Below are positions 16,801 to 28,434 of a stretch of 64,000 nt of DNA, piece after piece. The notes under the pieces were generated by a model. It was not told the DNA's origin. It made no database searches and saw nothing but the letters and a program-made list of their open reading frames with translations. The position numbers were made by a program, and so were the translations under genes. Source of the stretch: Ferrovaceae bacterium (GTDB lineage: Bacteria > Pseudomonadota > Gammaproteobacteria > Burkholderiales > Ferrovaceae); contig DAIDLC010000007.1 in the NCBI GenBank assembly GCA_027449685.1, positions 54,003 through 118,002 on the forward strand. The letters run 5' to 3'. Each line of letters starts with the position of its first letter. Position 1 is the stretch's first letter.

Positions 16801-17325
16801 TCAGGCTGCCCGGGGAGGGTCGGCCGGCGCAGTGGTTTGCCGGTCCAGCCAGAAGGGCAGCAAGGTCCAGAGCAACGTGGTCAAGGGGGTCTGCAACCAC
16901 CAAATCCAGTGGGGTTGTGGGGTCTTGAGAAAAAACATGACGCCTGCAGTGACGGCCTGGCTCAAGAGTATCAGCGGCAAGACGTGCAGGGCCTGATCGA
17001 GACGGTAGAAGGACAGGATGCGATGGCGGTATTGCAACGCCAGGGCATAGCTGAGGGAATACCCCAGCGCATGAATCCCCAATACCGAGCTGTCGGCGGC
17101 ATCGGCCAGCAAACCCAGGGTAAAAGCGCTCCATCCTCCGAGCAGACGGGGTTCGTGCACGCTCCAGTAGAGCAGCAACAGCAGGAGCACGTCGGGGCGC
17201 AACAGCAGGTAGGTGCCCGACCAGGGTAGGAGCATGAATAAAAAGGCCAGGAAGAAACTCGTCAGCACCCGTTTGAGGGTTGCCGGGCGGTGCAGGATTT
17301 GCGGATCCTGAGAAAAATGCGCCAT
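16801..17325 (-). CDS. mreD: Rod shape-determining protein MreD
   Basis: Small polytopic membrane protein of the elongasome, 174 residues with five to six predicted helices. MreD sequences are poorly conserved; the call rests on length, hydrophobicity, segments such as FTLGLLADAADSSVLGIHALGYSL (the family's G-x-x-x-D and LG-x-x-AL pattern) and its position between mreC and mrdA. Its ATG overlaps the mreC stop by 1 nt (TGATG on the minus strand). Confidence 0.93.
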   Translation of the reverse strand: MAHFSQDPQILHRPATLKRVLTSFFLAFLFMLLPWSGTYLLLRPDVLLLLLLYWSVHEPRLLGGWSAFTLGLLADAADSSVLGIHALGYSLSYALALQYRHRILSFYRLDQALHVLPLILLSQAVTAGVMFFLKTPQPHWIWWLQTPLTTLLWTLLPFWLDRQTTAPADPPRAA

Positions 17326-18245
17326 CAGGGTTTACGTCCTTTGCGCACGGCGCGGGAATGAGGTGCGGAGGCCGTGTCGGGTTGCTCCCAATCCGCGTGC
17401 TCGGGATTCAGACTTTGCACGCGATTGAGCACCAGCACCTCACGATGTTTGAAAACGGCGCTGTCTGGTTGGCAGCGAATCTGGGCAAAGGCCGAGACAG
17501 GGTCCCGTTGCACCGACAGCACCGTGGCCACAGACAGCCCCTCGGGGTAGAGGCCATCGATGCCGGAGGTGACCAGCACATCACCGGCGCGGATGTCGGT
17601 GCCCACGGGCACATAGGGCAGGGAGAGCGTGCCCTGCTCGCCATTGCCAAACGCCAGAGTGCGCAATCCCGTGCGCGCCAGAAGCAGTGGGACCACTACA
17701 TTTTTGTTGGTGATCAGCGACACTTCGCTACTGAACAGGTTGACCGTGGTGACCTGACCCACCAGACCCTCCTGGCTTAACACCGGAGAGCCAGACTCGA
17801 GGCCCTTGTTGGCCCCTATGCCAAGAATGATTTTTTGCGTGAAGGGATTACGCGCCACGCCGGTAATGGGCGCAATGATTCCTGCCGGGAACTGTTGTTG
17901 CCGGATCTGCAAGAGTTGGTTCAGGTTGTGTAGATCGGCTTGCAGACTCTGGAGACGTTGCATCTGCGGAGCCTGCTCCAGGAGTTGTTGGCGCAGCCGT
18001 TGGTTTTCGGCCTGCAGATCGGATTGGCTGTCCCAGGCCTTGCCCAAGGCTTGCAGTGCCTGGCCAGGACTGTCGGCCAGGGTCTGAAACGGGGTCAGCA
18101 AGACGTTCAGGGCTTTGCGAAAGAGTTCGAGCTGGTGGTAATGAGCGTCCACCACGATACACGCCAAGGCCAGAGCGCAGTAAAAAAACAGACGGGCCAG
18201 GGGGGCTGGACCACGACTGAAGAGTTCGGGCGGGCGAAGTGACAT
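17325..18245 (-). CDS. mreC: Rod shape-determining protein MreC
   Basis: Bitopic periplasmic scaffold linking MreB filaments to PBP2. The 306-residue protein has an N-terminal membrane helix (LARLFFYCALALACIVV), a coiled coil (residues about 65-110, rich in Q/L/E heptads) and the beta-barrel domain with IIAPITGVARNPFTQKI and the DVLVTSGIDGLYPEGL motif. The C-terminal 40 residues are basic and probably disordered. It lies 41 nt after mreB. Confidence 0.95.
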   Translation of the reverse strand: MSLRPPELFSRGPAPLARLFFYCALALACIVVDAHYHQLELFRKALNVLLTPFQTLADSPGQALQALGKAWDSQSDLQAENQRLRQQLLEQAPQMQRLQSLQADLHNLNQLLQIRQQQFPAGIIAPITGVARNPFTQKIILGIGANKGLESGSPVLSQEGLVGQVTTVNLFSSEVSLITNKNVVVPLLLARTGLRTLAFGNGEQGTLSLPYVPVGTDIRAGDVLVTSGIDGLYPEGLSVATVLSVQRDPVSAFAQIRCQPDSAVFKHREVLVLNRVQSLNPEHADWEQPDTASAPHSRAVRKGRKP

Positions 18246-18286
18246 GGACGAGATCCGAACGCCGTGCGAACAGTCAGGAAAGCGGG

Positions 18287-19339
<1,053 letters not shown>

Positions 19340-19407
19340 TTAATGACTTGCTTCAAAGCTCTCCATGATACTCCATAACCCGACTCCTTTCCACGACCGA
19401 GGCCCGC

Positions 19408-19695
19408 ATGCCCTTGAACGACACTGATCTGAAGCGTTTGGCGCGCCTGGCGCGAATCCGTCTGGAGCCTCAGGAACTGGCCAGCCTGGCGCCTCAGTTT
19501 GCCGGCATTCTGGATTTGATCCAGCAACTCCAGGCCGTTCCCACGCAAGGCATCGAGCCCCTGGCCCATGCCCTCGACCTGGAGCAGCGGCTGCGTGCGG
19601 ATGAAGTCACCGAAGCAGACGGCCGGGCCCTGTTTCAACCGCTGGCGCCAGAGATGGAACAGGGCCTGTATCTGGTTCCCCAGGTGATCGAATGA
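19408..19695 (+). CDS. gatC: Asp-tRNA(Asn)/Glu-tRNA(Gln) amidotransferase subunit C
   Basis: GatC is the small tether of the GatCAB complex. The 95-residue protein has the family pattern [17 protein letters not shown] near the N-terminus and the [14 protein letters not shown] helix, followed by a proline-rich embracing tail. Its TGA overlaps the gatA ATG by 4 nt. The presence of GatCAB means at least one of asparaginyl- or glutaminyl-tRNA is probably made by the indirect route; which one depends on whether asnS and glnS exist elsewhere. Confidence 0.95.
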   Translation: MPLNDTDLKRLARLARIRLEPQELASLAPQFAGILDLIQQLQAVPTQGIEPLAHALDLEQRLRADEVTEADGRALFQPLAPEMEQGLYLVPQVIE

Positions 19696-21170
19696 TGTCC
19701 ATCGATCTCGAAAACACCAGCTTGCGCCAATTGTCTCAAGCCCTGGTCACCCGTCAGGTCTCCAGTCGGGAACTCACCCAGGCTTATCTGGATCGGGTGC
19801 AACGCCTCGATGCCACCCTGAATGCGTTCATTACCCTGGACCCGGAGCGCACCTTGCGTCAGGCCGACGATGCGGATGCCCGAATTGCCCGGGCACAGGC
19901 CGGCCCGCTCACTGGAATCCCCATCGCCCACAAGGATATTTTCTGCGCGACCGGATGGCTGACCACCTGCGGTTCCAAAATGCTGTCCAACTTCGTGGCG
20001 CCCTACGATGCGCACGTGATCGAGCGTTTCAACGCGGCTGGAACCTGTACCCTGGGCAAGACCAACATGGATGAGTTTGCCATGGGCTCCAGCAACGAAA
20101 CCTCTTTTTATGGCCCGGTCAAAAACCCCTGGAATCCGGCGCGCGTACCCGGCGGCAGTTCCGGGGGCTCGGCCGCTGCCGTGGCGGCCCGACTGGCCCC
20201 GGCGGCCACGGCTACCGACACCGGCGGTTCCATCCGGCAACCAGCGGCCCTGTGCGGGGTGAGCGGCATCAAACCCACCTACGGGCGGGTATCACGCTAC
20301 GGCATGATCGCCTATGCCTCCAGCCTGGATCAGGGCGGGGTGATGGCCCCCTGCGCCGAGGATCTGGCCCTGCTGCTCAATACCATGGTGGGTTTCGATG
20401 CGCGCGATTCCACCAGTATCGAGCGCCCTGCCGAGGACTTTACGGCCCAGCTGGAGCAACCGTTACAGGGCTTGCGGATCGGCTTGCCGAAGCCCTTTTT
20501 TGCCGGGGAGGGTGTCAGTGCAGAGGTGCAACAGGCCCTGGAAAGCGCCTTGCACGTCTACCGCTCCCTGGGTGCACAATGCGTGACGGTGGATTTGCCG
20601 CATTCGGGGCTGTCCGTGCCGGTCTATTATGTCCTGGCACCAGCCGAAGCTTCCAGCAACCTGTCCCGCTACGATGGGGTGCGCTATGGTTGGCGCGCCG
20701 CCCAGGCGCAGGACCTGATCGATCTGTACGAGCGCTCGCGGGCCGAAGGGTTTGGGCCGGAGGTGAAGCGCCGTATCCTCACGGGCTCGTATGTGTTGTC
20801 CCAGGGCTATTACGATGCCTACTACCTGCAGGCGCAGCGCGTGCGGCGCTTGATCGTGGAAGATTTCAAGGCCGCCTTTGCCCACTGCGATGTCATCCTG
20901 GGGCCCACGGCCCCCACCGTGGCTTTTGGCTTCAACGAAAAAACCAGTGATCCGGTCCAGATGTATTTGTCGGATATCTTCACCATCAGTGTCAATCTGG
21001 CCGGTCTGCCCGGAATGTCCATTCCCGCAGGGTTTGGAGCAGAGAACTTGCCGGTGGGGCTGCAGCTGATTGGCAACTATTTTGACGAAGCCCGTTTGCT
21101 GCATGTGGCCCATCGTTATCAACAGGTCACGGACTGGCACCGACAGGTGCCTCCCCTGGCGCGCCTTTAG
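19692..21170 (+). CDS. gatA: Asp/Glu-tRNA amidotransferase subunit A
   Basis: Amidase-signature enzyme that hydrolyses glutamine to deliver ammonia to GatB. The 492-residue protein has the Ser-cisSer-Lys triad: Lys81 in [10 protein letters not shown], Ser156 in [14 protein letters not shown] and Ser180 in [11 protein letters not shown], spaced as in the S. aureus enzyme. Length is normal. Two ATGs stand in tandem at the start; the first overlaps the gatC stop. The gatB start follows 8 nt after the stop, so the three form one translational unit. Confidence 0.98.
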   Translation: MMSIDLENTSLRQLSQALVTRQVSSRELTQAYLDRVQRLDATLNAFITLDPERTLRQADDADARIARAQAGPLTGIPIAHKDIFCATGWLTTCGSKMLSNFVAPYDAHVIERFNAAGTCTLGKTNMDEFAMGSSNETSFYGPVKNPWNPARVPGGSSGGSAAAVAARLAPAATATDTGGSIRQPAALCGVSGIKPTYGRVSRYGMIAYASSLDQGGVMAPCAEDLALLLNTMVGFDARDSTSIERPAEDFTAQLEQPLQGLRIGLPKPFFAGEGVSAEVQQALESALHVYRSLGAQCVTVDLPHSGLSVPVYYVLAPAEASSNLSRYDGVRYGWRAAQAQDLIDLYERSRAEGFGPEVKRRILTGSYVLSQGYYDAYYLQAQRVRRLIVEDFKAAFAHCDVILGPTAPTVAFGFNEKTSDPVQMYLSDIFTISVNLAGLPGMSIPAGFGAENLPVGLQLIGNYFDEARLLHVAHRYQQVTDWHRQVPPLARL

Positions 21171-21178
21171 GAGTATTC

Positions 21179-22612
21179 ATGGATTGGGAAGTCGTCATTG
21201 GCATTGAAACCCATGCGCAACTGGCCACACGCTCCAAAATTTTTTCCGGGGCCTCTACCCGCTTTGGCGCCGAACCCAATGCCCAGGCCTGTGCGGTGGA
21301 CCTGGCCTTGCCCGGGGTACTGCCGGTCTTGAACCGGCAGGCTGTGGAGCATGCCATCCGCTTCGGCTTGGCGGTGGGCGCAACGGTGGCCCCGCGCTCC
21401 GTGTTTGCGCGCAAAAATTATTTTTATCCCGATCTGCCCAAGGGCTATCAGATCAGCCAGTACGAACGGCCTGTGGTCAGTGGGGGTGCAATCAGATTCT
21501 TTAGCGCGGAGCAGGAAAAAACCGTGCGTTTAACCCGCGCGCATCTGGAAGAAGACGCCGGAAAATCGCTCCACGAAGACTTTCAGGGACGTAGCGGGAT
21601 CGATTTGAATCGTGCCGGAACGCCCTTGCTGGAGATCGTTTCCGAGCCCGATCTGCGCAGTGCCGCCGATGCCGTGGCCTATGCCCGGGCCTTGCACCAG
21701 CTGGTGATCTGGATTGGAATCTGTGATGGCAACATGCAGGAAGGGTCCTTTCGTTGCGATGCCAACGTGTCGGTGCGCCCCGTGGGTCAGGACGAGCTGG
21801 GAACGCGCTGTGAAATCAAGAACCTGAACTCCTTTCGCTTCATGGAAAAGGCCATTTTGTACGAGGTTCGGCGGCAAATCCGCACCCTCGAGGACGGCGG
21901 CAGCATCATTCAGGAAACGCGTCTGTACGATCCCGAGCGCGATGAAACGCGGGCCATGCGTTCCAAGGAAGATGCCCAGGATTATCGCTATTTCCCCGAT
22001 CCGGATCTGCTTCCCGTGCGTATTTCCGAGGACTGGGTGGCGCAGGTGCGCGCCACCTTGCCCGAACTCCCGGCAGATATGCGGGCGCGATTCGTGCAGT
22101 CCTATGGCCTGTCGGCCTACGATGCGGACCTCCTGACCGGGTCACAGGCGCTGGCTCAATATTTTCAAACCCTGCATCAGTTGCTGGGGGGGGATGCCAA
22201 ACTCTGCGCCAACTGGGTCTGTGGTGAATTCCTGGCGGCCCTGCGGCGCAGCGAACGGGAGGTGCAGGAGGCGCCGGTCACCCCGCAGCAATTGTGCGAT
22301 TTGCTGCGCCGCATACAGGACGGCACGCTCTCCGGAAAAATGGCCAAGGAGTTGTTCGATGTGCTATGGCAGGAGGGCGGCGCGGTGGATGCGCTGATTG
22401 CCCAGCGGGGCCTGAGCCAGATTTCCGATGCCGGCGTGCTGGAACAGATCATCGACGCGCTGTTGGCGGCGCATCCGGCCCAGGTGGCCGAATTTCGTGC
22501 GGGCAAAGACAAGGTCTTCGGGTTCTTCGTGGGGCGAGCCATGAAGGCCTGTGCGGGCCGGGCCAATCCGGAGCAACTCAATGCGCTGCTCCGGCAGCGT
22601 TTGGCGGGCTGA
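21179..22612 (+). CDS. gatB: Asp/Glu-tRNA amidotransferase subunit B
   Basis: GatB activates the misacylated Asp or Glu on tRNA with ATP and transfers ammonia. The 477-residue protein begins [20 protein letters not shown] and has the [30 protein letters not shown] and RFMEKAI segments of the family, plus the C-terminal YqeY-like tail ([22 protein letters not shown]) that recognises tRNA. It is followed after 6 nt by metX. Confidence 0.98.
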   Translation: MDWEVVIGIETHAQLATRSKIFSGASTRFGAEPNAQACAVDLALPGVLPVLNRQAVEHAIRFGLAVGATVAPRSVFARKNYFYPDLPKGYQISQYERPVVSGGAIRFFSAEQEKTVRLTRAHLEEDAGKSLHEDFQGRSGIDLNRAGTPLLEIVSEPDLRSAADAVAYARALHQLVIWIGICDGNMQEGSFRCDANVSVRPVGQDELGTRCEIKNLNSFRFMEKAILYEVRRQIRTLEDGGSIIQETRLYDPERDETRAMRSKEDAQDYRYFPDPDLLPVRISEDWVAQVRATLPELPADMRARFVQSYGLSAYDADLLTGSQALAQYFQTLHQLLGGDAKLCANWVCGEFLAALRRSEREVQEAPVTPQQLCDLLRRIQDGTLSGKMAKELFDVLWQEGGAVDALIAQRGLSQISDAGVLEQIIDALLAAHPAQVAEFRAGKDKVFGFFVGRAMKACAGRANPEQLNALLRQRLAG

Positions 22613-22618
22613 GGGCCT

Positions 22619-23755
22619 ATGGCAGAATCCGTCGGCGCAGTCACACCCCAGCGGCTGCACTGCCCGGAACCGCTCCTGCTAGCCTGTGGTGTTCCCCTGG
22701 CGCACTTCGACCTGGTGTACGAAACCTATGGCGTGCTCAATGCCCAACGCAGCAATGCCATCCTGATTTGCCATGCCCTGTCGGGAACCCATCACGTGGC
22801 CGGCCATTATGCCGGCCAGCCCCGCTCCAGCGGTTGGTGGGATAACATGGTGGGTCCAGGAAAGCCCGTGGATACCAACCGCTTTTTTGTGATTGGGGTG
22901 AACAATCTGGGGGGCTGTGACGGCTCCACCGGCCCTTCCAGTCTCGACCCGGCCACGGGGCATCCCTATGGTCCCCATTTCCCCTTTGTGACCGTGGAAG
23001 ATTGGGTGCGGGCCCAGGCCCGTCTGGCAGACCATTTGCAAATCGCCCGTTTTGCTGCCGTGATGGGAGGAAGTCTGGGGGGCATGCAAGCGTTGCAGTG
23101 GAGCCTGACTTACCCCGAGCGTCTGCGGCATGCCATCGTGATTGCGGCCGCCCCCAATCTGTCCGCGCAAAATATCGGCTTCAATGAAGTGGCGCGCCAG
23201 GCCATTACGACCGACCCCGATTTTTACGGGGGAAATTATTACGCACGGGGCGTCATCCCGGAGCGCGGTTTGCGTTTGGCGCGCATGCTGGGCCACATTA
23301 CCTACTTGAGCGATGACGCCATGATGGAGAAATTCGGACGCGATTTGCTGGCCAATGCGCCGCATTTTTCTCTCGATGTGGAATTCGAGATCGAATCCTA
23401 TTTGCGCTATCAGGGGAAAAAATTCTCCGAACGTTTCGATGCCAATACCTACCTCATCATGACCAAGGCCCTGGATTATTTCGATCCGGCACTAGCCCAT
23501 GGCGGGCATCTCTCCAAGGCCCTGGCCCGGGCCCGGGCAGATTTTTTGGTGGTGTCCTTTACCTCGGATTGGCGCTTTTCTCCCGCCCGTTCGCGCGAGA
23601 TCGTCAAGGCCCTGCTGGACAACGGGTTGGCGGTGAGTTATGCAGAAATTGACTCTTCCCAGGGGCATGATGCCTTTTTGATGGAAAATCCGGATTATTT
23701 TGCCGTGATGCAGGCCTATCTGACCCGGGTGTTCGAGGCTCTTCCCCATGCGTGA
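22619..23755 (+). CDS. metX: Homoserine O-acyltransferase MetX
   Basis: First committed enzyme of methionine synthesis from homoserine. The 378-residue alpha/beta-hydrolase-fold protein has the nucleophile elbow [15 protein letters not shown] (Ser152) and the C-terminal histidine in [10 protein letters not shown]. Many betaproteobacterial MetX proteins paired with MetW use succinyl-CoA rather than acetyl-CoA; the sequence alone read here does not settle the acyl donor. The metW start overlaps the metX end by 8 nt, the standard metXW pair. Confidence 0.95.
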   Translation: MAESVGAVTPQRLHCPEPLLLACGVPLAHFDLVYETYGVLNAQRSNAILICHALSGTHHVAGHYAGQPRSSGWWDNMVGPGKPVDTNRFFVIGVNNLGGCDGSTGPSSLDPATGHPYGPHFPFVTVEDWVRAQARLADHLQIARFAAVMGGSLGGMQALQWSLTYPERLRHAIVIAAAPNLSAQNIGFNEVARQAITTDPDFYGGNYYARGVIPERGLRLARMLGHITYLSDDAMMEKFGRDLLANAPHFSLDVEFEIESYLRYQGKKFSERFDANTYLIMTKALDYFDPALAHGGHLSKALARARADFLVVSFTSDWRFSPARSREIVKALLDNGLAVSYAEIDSSQGHDAFLMENPDYFAVMQAYLTRVFEALPHA

Positions 23756-24374
23756 GAGCCCCTCGAGTGCCGTTCATGCCGGGGCCTTGGTGACGCGCGC
23801 CGATTGGATGGTGCTGGCCAGTTGGATCAAACTCCGCTCCAGGGTGCTGGATTTGGGGTGTGGCGATGGACAATTATTGCGTCATCTGCAACAAACGCGA
23901 CAGGTGAGTGGTTATGGCATCGAAATCGAACCGACGCGGGTGGTCAGCGCCGTGCGCCATGGGGTGAATGTGTTGCAGATGAACCTTGAAACGGGTCTGT
24001 CCGGCTTTGATGATCGCTCCTTCGACACGGTCATTCTGTCCCAAACCCTGCAGGCCATGCGCCATACCGAGGCCATTTTGCGGGAAATGCTGCGGGTGGG
24101 ACACGAGGGTATCGTGACTTTTCCCAATTTCGGTTTCTGGAAAAACCGTCTGCAGGTGTTAGGCGGCGTCATGCCCAAATCTCAGGCCATGCCCTATGAA
24201 TGGTTTGATACCCCCAACATTCATTTATGCACCTTGCAGGATTTCGAAGCGCTGTGCAGCCGGATCGGTGCACGGGTGGTACAGCGCCTGGTGATGGGAG
24301 CCCAAGGTACCCCCGTGGGTCTATTTCCCAATCTGCGGGGCAGCCTCGCCATCTATCGCATCCAGCCGCAATAG
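23748..24374 (+). CDS. metW: Methionine biosynthesis protein MetW
   Basis: SAM-methyltransferase-fold protein that accompanies MetX and is needed for its activity in several proteobacteria. The 208 residues include the SAM-binding motif [12 protein letters not shown], the [17 protein letters not shown] stretch and the family-specific [13 protein letters not shown] and [13 protein letters not shown] segments. Its 3' end overlaps the convergent permease gene by 54 nt, so the last 17 codons are coding on both strands. Confidence 0.95.
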   Translation: MRESPSSAVHAGALVTRADWMVLASWIKLRSRVLDLGCGDGQLLRHLQQTRQVSGYGIEIEPTRVVSAVRHGVNVLQMNLETGLSGFDDRSFDTVILSQTLQAMRHTEAILREMLRVGHEGIVTFPNFGFWKNRLQVLGGVMPKSQAMPYEWFDTPNIHLCTLQDFEALCSRIGARVVQRLVMGAQGTPVGLFPNLRGSLAIYRIQPQ

Positions 24375-25598
24375 CGCCGTCCGTAAACGCGCCAGCAACA
24401 GGAGGGCAGGCATCCCGGCCAGAGTGGCAAACAGATAATACAGGGGCCAACCCCACTGGGCCGCCAAAAACCCTGCCAGCGGTCCCACATAAACGCGACC
24501 CATGGCGGCCAGCGCCGAGAGCAGGGCAAACTGGGTGGCGCTGAAACGGGCGTGGCATAAACTCATGAGCAGGGCGGTAAAAGCCGTGGTGCCCATGCCC
24601 GAGCCCAGATTGTCCAGAAAGACCGCGCCCACCATCCATCCCAGGTCATGTCCCTTCAAGGCCAGGGCGAAAAAACAGAGGGTTACGGCGTTTTGTAACA
24701 GCCCAAAACGCAACAGCGCCGCATACAGTCCCCAGCGGGTCATCAGGACTCCTCCCAGCGTTGCCCCCAGCAAGGTGGCCATCAGGCCGATCCCTTTATT
24801 GACCATCCCCACTTCCACGATGGAAAACCCTACCCCACGGATGAGAAACGTGGAGGAGAGGGCGCCGGCAAAGGCATCCCCCAGTTTGAAGAGCAGGATG
24901 ACCCCCAGCCAGGTCAAGGCCTGGGGGCGCTGGAGAAATTCCCGCAGGGGCTCCACCACGGCCTGGCGCAAGGAAATGGGGCCCGCTTCGCGGTGCGCGG
25001 GTTCGGGCGCACGCCAGGTGGTGAGCAAACTCAGCCCCATGAGTCCGGCCATCAGGGTGTAGGTGCGTACCCACCCCCAATGCCCGGCCAGAATCAGCGC
25101 CAGGGCCCCAGAAACCAGCATGGCCAGGCGGTATCCCAGCACACTGGCGGCAGCGCCGGGTCCCCGCCGGTGCGGGGGGAGCAGATCGGCCCGATAGGCA
25201 TCGATGACGATATCCTGAGACGCCGAGACAAAAGCCAGTAGGAAGGCCAGCAGGGCGATGCGCAGGGGTTGGGTGGCAGGGGCGCTGTGTCCCAGCGTCA
25301 GGATGAGCCCCAGCAGGGTGGCCTGGGTCAGAAAGATCCAGCCACGGCGCCGCCCCAGAAAGGGGACGATGAAACGGTCCATGAAAGGAGCCCAGACAAA
25401 CTTCCAGGTGTAGGGAAGACCCACCAGCGTAAGCCAGCCCAGGGTTTGCAAGGAAGCGCCGGCGGTGGTCAACCAGGCCTGCAGGGTCGAACCGCAAAGC
25501 GCCAGAGGCAGACCCGAAGAAAATCCCAGCCAGAGCAGCGTGCGCAGGTGGGGATGGGCGAGGGAACGGAGCCAGGAAGGCGGGGTGTGAACGCGCAT
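24321..25598 (-). CDS. ampG: AmpG-like muropeptide permease (MFS)
   Basis: Inner-membrane transporter that imports anhydro-muropeptides released by lytic enzymes for recycling. The 425-residue protein has about twelve helices and AmpG signatures: LWLGFSSGLPLALCGSTLQAW at the N-terminus, VGLPYTWKFVWAPFMDR and SASQDIVIDAYRADLL. It fits the cell-wall theme of the window but is transcribed alone, convergent with metW (54-nt overlap) and divergent from pyrE. Substrate is inferred from family resemblance only. Confidence 0.9.
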   Translation of the reverse strand: MRVHTPPSWLRSLAHPHLRTLLWLGFSSGLPLALCGSTLQAWLTTAGASLQTLGWLTLVGLPYTWKFVWAPFMDRFIVPFLGRRRGWIFLTQATLLGLILTLGHSAPATQPLRIALLAFLLAFVSASQDIVIDAYRADLLPPHRRGPGAAASVLGYRLAMLVSGALALILAGHWGWVRTYTLMAGLMGLSLLTTWRAPEPAHREAGPISLRQAVVEPLREFLQRPQALTWLGVILLFKLGDAFAGALSSTFLIRGVGFSIVEVGMVNKGIGLMATLLGATLGGVLMTRWGLYAALLRFGLLQNAVTLCFFALALKGHDLGWMVGAVFLDNLGSGMGTTAFTALLMSLCHARFSATQFALLSALAAMGRVYVGPLAGFLAAQWGWPLYYLFATLAGMPALLLLARLRTALLRLDAIDGEAAPQIGK

Positions 25599-25758
25599 GG
25601 CGCATCATGCCCCGGTGGGCTTGGGAAAAGCAAGCCTCCCGGGAACAGGGCGCGCACGCGTCGCGCACGCGCCGGCTAGAACCGGGTTGTGGCGAGGCTG
25701 TTACCCCAAGCTGTGCATGCTATGCTGGGAGCGTTTTTGACCTCTTCAGCACGCCATC

Positions 25759-26442
25759 ATGACCGATTTTCATACCCGTTTCATCGACTTTGCCATTCGC
25801 CAGCAGGTAATCCGCTTTGGACAGTTCATCACCAAGGCGGGGCGCACGTCGCCGTATTTCTTCAATGCGGGCTTGTTCAACACCGGCTCGGCCCTGCGCC
25901 AGCTCTGTGCGTTTTATGCCGAAACCATCCTGGATTGCCATATTCCCTTCGATTTTCTCTTTGGCCCTGCGTATAAAGGGATTCCTCTGGCGGCCGGGGT
26001 GGCCATGGCCCTGGCCGAACAAGGGCGCGATGTACCCTTCTGCTATAACCGCAAGGAAGTCAAAGATCACGGAGAAGGGGGGGCCCTGGTGGGTGCTCCT
26101 CCCGTGGGACGTGCGCTCATCGTGGATGATGTGATTTCTGCCGGGACTTCGGTACGCGAGTCGGTGCATTGCCTGGTTCAGGCCGGGGCCCGGGCGGTGG
26201 GGGTGGTCACGGCCCTGGATCGCATGGAACGGGGAACCGGCAACCTCTCTGCCAGTCAGGAGGTGAGCGTGGCCCAGGGCATTCCCGTGGTGAGTATTGC
26301 TACACTGGATCATCTGCTGGAACACTTGCGCCAGGATGCCACGCTGGCCCCTCACCTGGAGCGGGTGCAGGACTATCGTCTGCGTTATGGGGTGGTCCCG
26401 GAGAATCCCTTGCACCCGGCAGCTAGCAAGTCCATTGATTGA
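25759..26442 (+). CDS. pyrE: Orotate phosphoribosyltransferase
   Basis: Converts orotate and PRPP to OMP in pyrimidine synthesis. The 227-residue protein has the PRPP loop [19 protein letters not shown] (about residues 116-134), the catalytic flexible loop [15 protein letters not shown] and N-terminal [18 protein letters not shown]. It is monocistronic; its 3' end overlaps the convergent ptsI end by 20 nt. The 160-nt upstream gap shared with ampG includes a duplicated CGCGCACGCG element. Confidence 0.97.
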   Translation: MTDFHTRFIDFAIRQQVIRFGQFITKAGRTSPYFFNAGLFNTGSALRQLCAFYAETILDCHIPFDFLFGPAYKGIPLAAGVAMALAEQGRDVPFCYNRKEVKDHGEGGALVGAPPVGRALIVDDVISAGTSVRESVHCLVQAGARAVGVVTALDRMERGTGNLSASQEVSVAQGIPVVSIATLDHLLEHLRQDATLAPHLERVQDYRLRYGVVPENPLHPAASKSID

Positions 26443-28159
26443 GACGCTGGACCAGTTCTTGCAGGCGTTGTGCATCATAGGTGGCGAGAATTTTGCGGGT
26501 CAAGGGCTGCAAGTCGGGCAGGCTGGTTTTGAGGATGATTTGTTTCACGTCCGGCAAATAGGCGGGGTGCATGGAAAATTGACGCAGGCCAAATCCGAGC
26601 AGTAACCGGGTGAGCGCGGGGTCCCCCGCCATTTCGCCACACAGCGCCACGGGAATATTAGCCTTTTGTCCGCTGCGGATGGTTTGCGAGACCAGGTTCA
26701 ATACCGCGGGATGCATGGGGTCATACAGGTGCGCTACCGTATCATCCGTGCGGTCGATGGCCAGGGTGTACTGAATCAGATCGTTGGTGCCGATGGACAG
26801 AAAATCCAGTTTGTCGATGAACAAGGGCAGGGCCAGTGCGGCTGCAGGGACCTCGATCATGCCACCCACGGGCAGGTCCTCCTGGTAGGGCAGTCCTTCC
26901 TGGCGCAGTTCGGTCTTGGCCTGTTCCAGGAGGGCCAGGGCCTGATTCAGCTCCACGCCATTGGACAGCATGGGCAGTAACAGGTGGACCCGGCCAAAGG
27001 AAGAGGCGCGCAAAATCGCGCGCAACTGGGTCAAAAACAGACGTGGCTGGGACAGGCAGTAACGGATGGCGCGCAACCCCAGAGCGGGATTCAAGGCGTT
27101 CACCTGGGGTTGGGACTCCAGCGGTTTGTCGGCACCAATGTCCAGGGTCCGGATGGTAACCACCTGATGGCGCAGGGCCTCGGCCACCCGACGGTAGGCA
27201 TTGAACTGCTCCTCTTCTCCCGGTGGGTCCCGGCGGTTCATGAACAGAAATTCGCTGCGGTACAGTCCAATGCCCGTAGCCCCGCTTTTTTTCACCGCAT
27301 CCACATCCTCGGGTGATTCAATGTTGGCCAGGAGTTCCACCGCCGTGCCATCCAATGTGGTGGCTCGGGTGGTACGCAGGCGCTTCAGTTTTTGCCGCTC
27401 CAGCGTCCATTGTTCCTGTCTGAGGCGATATTCGGACAGTACCAGAGGGTCCGGGTTGACCAGGATGATGCCATTCATGCCATCCACGATCATGGGTTCG
27501 CCCTCCCGGATCATGGCCCAGGCATGGTGCAGCGCCACCACGGAAGGAATTCCCAGGCTGCGCGCCAGAATGGCGGTATGCGAGGTGGCCCCGCCCATGT
27601 CGGTGATGAAGGCTTGAAAAGGTTGCTGTTTGAACAGCATCATGTCGGCCGGACTTAGATCGTGCGCCACCAGAATGCTGTCCGAATCGGCTTTCTTGTC
27701 TGTCATCAGGGCTCTGGGTTGTCCGATGAGCGCCTTGAGCAGGCGCTCTACCACCTGAATGACATCCTCCTTGCGCTCCCGCAGGTAGCTGTCCTCGATC
27801 TGCTCGAATTGTTCGATGAGCAAATCCATCTGCTGCTTCAAAGCCCATTCGGCATTGCACCCCTGTTGTTCGATCAAGGTACGTGGAACCTGGGACAAGG
27901 TCTCGTCGTTGAGGATCATCAAATGCAGTTGCAAAAAGGCGGCAAATTCCGGGGGTGCACCGGGGGGAACATGCTGTTCCAGCTCCTGCAATTCGGTACG
28001 CACCAGAGTCACGGCCTGATCAAAGCGCTGGATTTCGGCCCCGAGATGTTGCGCGGCAATGGCGTAATGGGTGATTTCCAGCGAGGTTTGCAGGAACAGC
28101 CGTGCGCGCCCGATGGCAATGCCCTGGGCAACAGCAATGCCGTGCATGGAAAAACTCAT
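26423..28159 (-). CDS. ptsI: Phosphoenolpyruvate-protein phosphotransferase (PTS enzyme I)
   Basis: Enzyme I autophosphorylates from PEP and passes the phosphate to HPr. The 578-residue protein shows the phospho-histidine motif [15 protein letters not shown] (His194), a C-terminal PEP-binding barrel with [16 protein letters not shown] and the active-site cysteine in [10 protein letters not shown]. No sugar permease or EIIA gene is adjacent, so this is probably a regulatory PTS, as in other betaproteobacteria. It is the last gene of phoB-phoR-ptsH-ptsI, 5 nt after ptsH. Confidence 0.95.
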   Translation of the reverse strand: MSFSMHGIAVAQGIAIGRARLFLQTSLEITHYAIAAQHLGAEIQRFDQAVTLVRTELQELEQHVPPGAPPEFAAFLQLHLMILNDETLSQVPRTLIEQQGCNAEWALKQQMDLLIEQFEQIEDSYLRERKEDVIQVVERLLKALIGQPRALMTDKKADSDSILVAHDLSPADMMLFKQQPFQAFITDMGGATSHTAILARSLGIPSVVALHHAWAMIREGEPMIVDGMNGIILVNPDPLVLSEYRLRQEQWTLERQKLKRLRTTRATTLDGTAVELLANIESPEDVDAVKKSGATGIGLYRSEFLFMNRRDPPGEEEQFNAYRRVAEALRHQVVTIRTLDIGADKPLESQPQVNALNPALGLRAIRYCLSQPRLFLTQLRAILRASSFGRVHLLLPMLSNGVELNQALALLEQAKTELRQEGLPYQEDLPVGGMIEVPAAALALPLFIDKLDFLSIGTNDLIQYTLAIDRTDDTVAHLYDPMHPAVLNLVSQTIRSGQKANIPVALCGEMAGDPALTRLLLGFGLRQFSMHPAYLPDVKQIILKTSLPDLQPLTRKILATYDAQRLQELVQRLNQWTC

Positions 28160-28164
28160 GGGCG

Positions 28165-28434
28165 CTATTCTCCCTCGTCAAACCGGTTGTTGATCAGTTT
28201 CACCAGGGCTTCCAGGGCTTCCAGGGCCTGATCGCCTTCGGTTTCCAGCGTTACCATGGTGCCTCGGGTGGCCGCTAGCATCATGACCCCCATGATGCTT
28301 TTGGCGTTGACTTTGCGCCCATTGCGCGCCAAAAAAACCTGGCAGGGAAAGGCCGAGGCGGTTTGGGTCAATTTGGCGGAAGCACGGGCATGCAACCCGA
28401 GCTTGTTGATGATCTGGATGTCACGGATGGGCAT
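28165..28434 (-). CDS. ptsH: Phosphocarrier protein HPr
   Basis: Small phosphocarrier between enzyme I and EIIA proteins. The 89-residue protein has the active-site His15 in KLGLHARASAKL and the Ser46 regulatory position in AKSIMGVMMLAA. Betaproteobacterial HPr Ser46 can be a target of HprK/P, which is not in this window. The ATG at 28434 gives the exact family start; upstream open sequence belongs to phoR, whose 3' end overlaps by 14 nt, so translation is likely coupled to phoR. Confidence 0.95.
   Translation of the reverse strand: MPIRDIQIINKLGLHARASAKLTQTASAFPCQVFLARNGRKVNAKSIMGVMMLAATRGTMVTLETEGDQALEALEALVKLINNRFDEGE

Noticed and set aside
25651..25671. Direct repeat CGCGCACGCG, two copies 1 nt apart, between ampG and pyrE
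   Set aside because: GC-rich simple repetition with no promoter or operator context; could be chance in this base composition.
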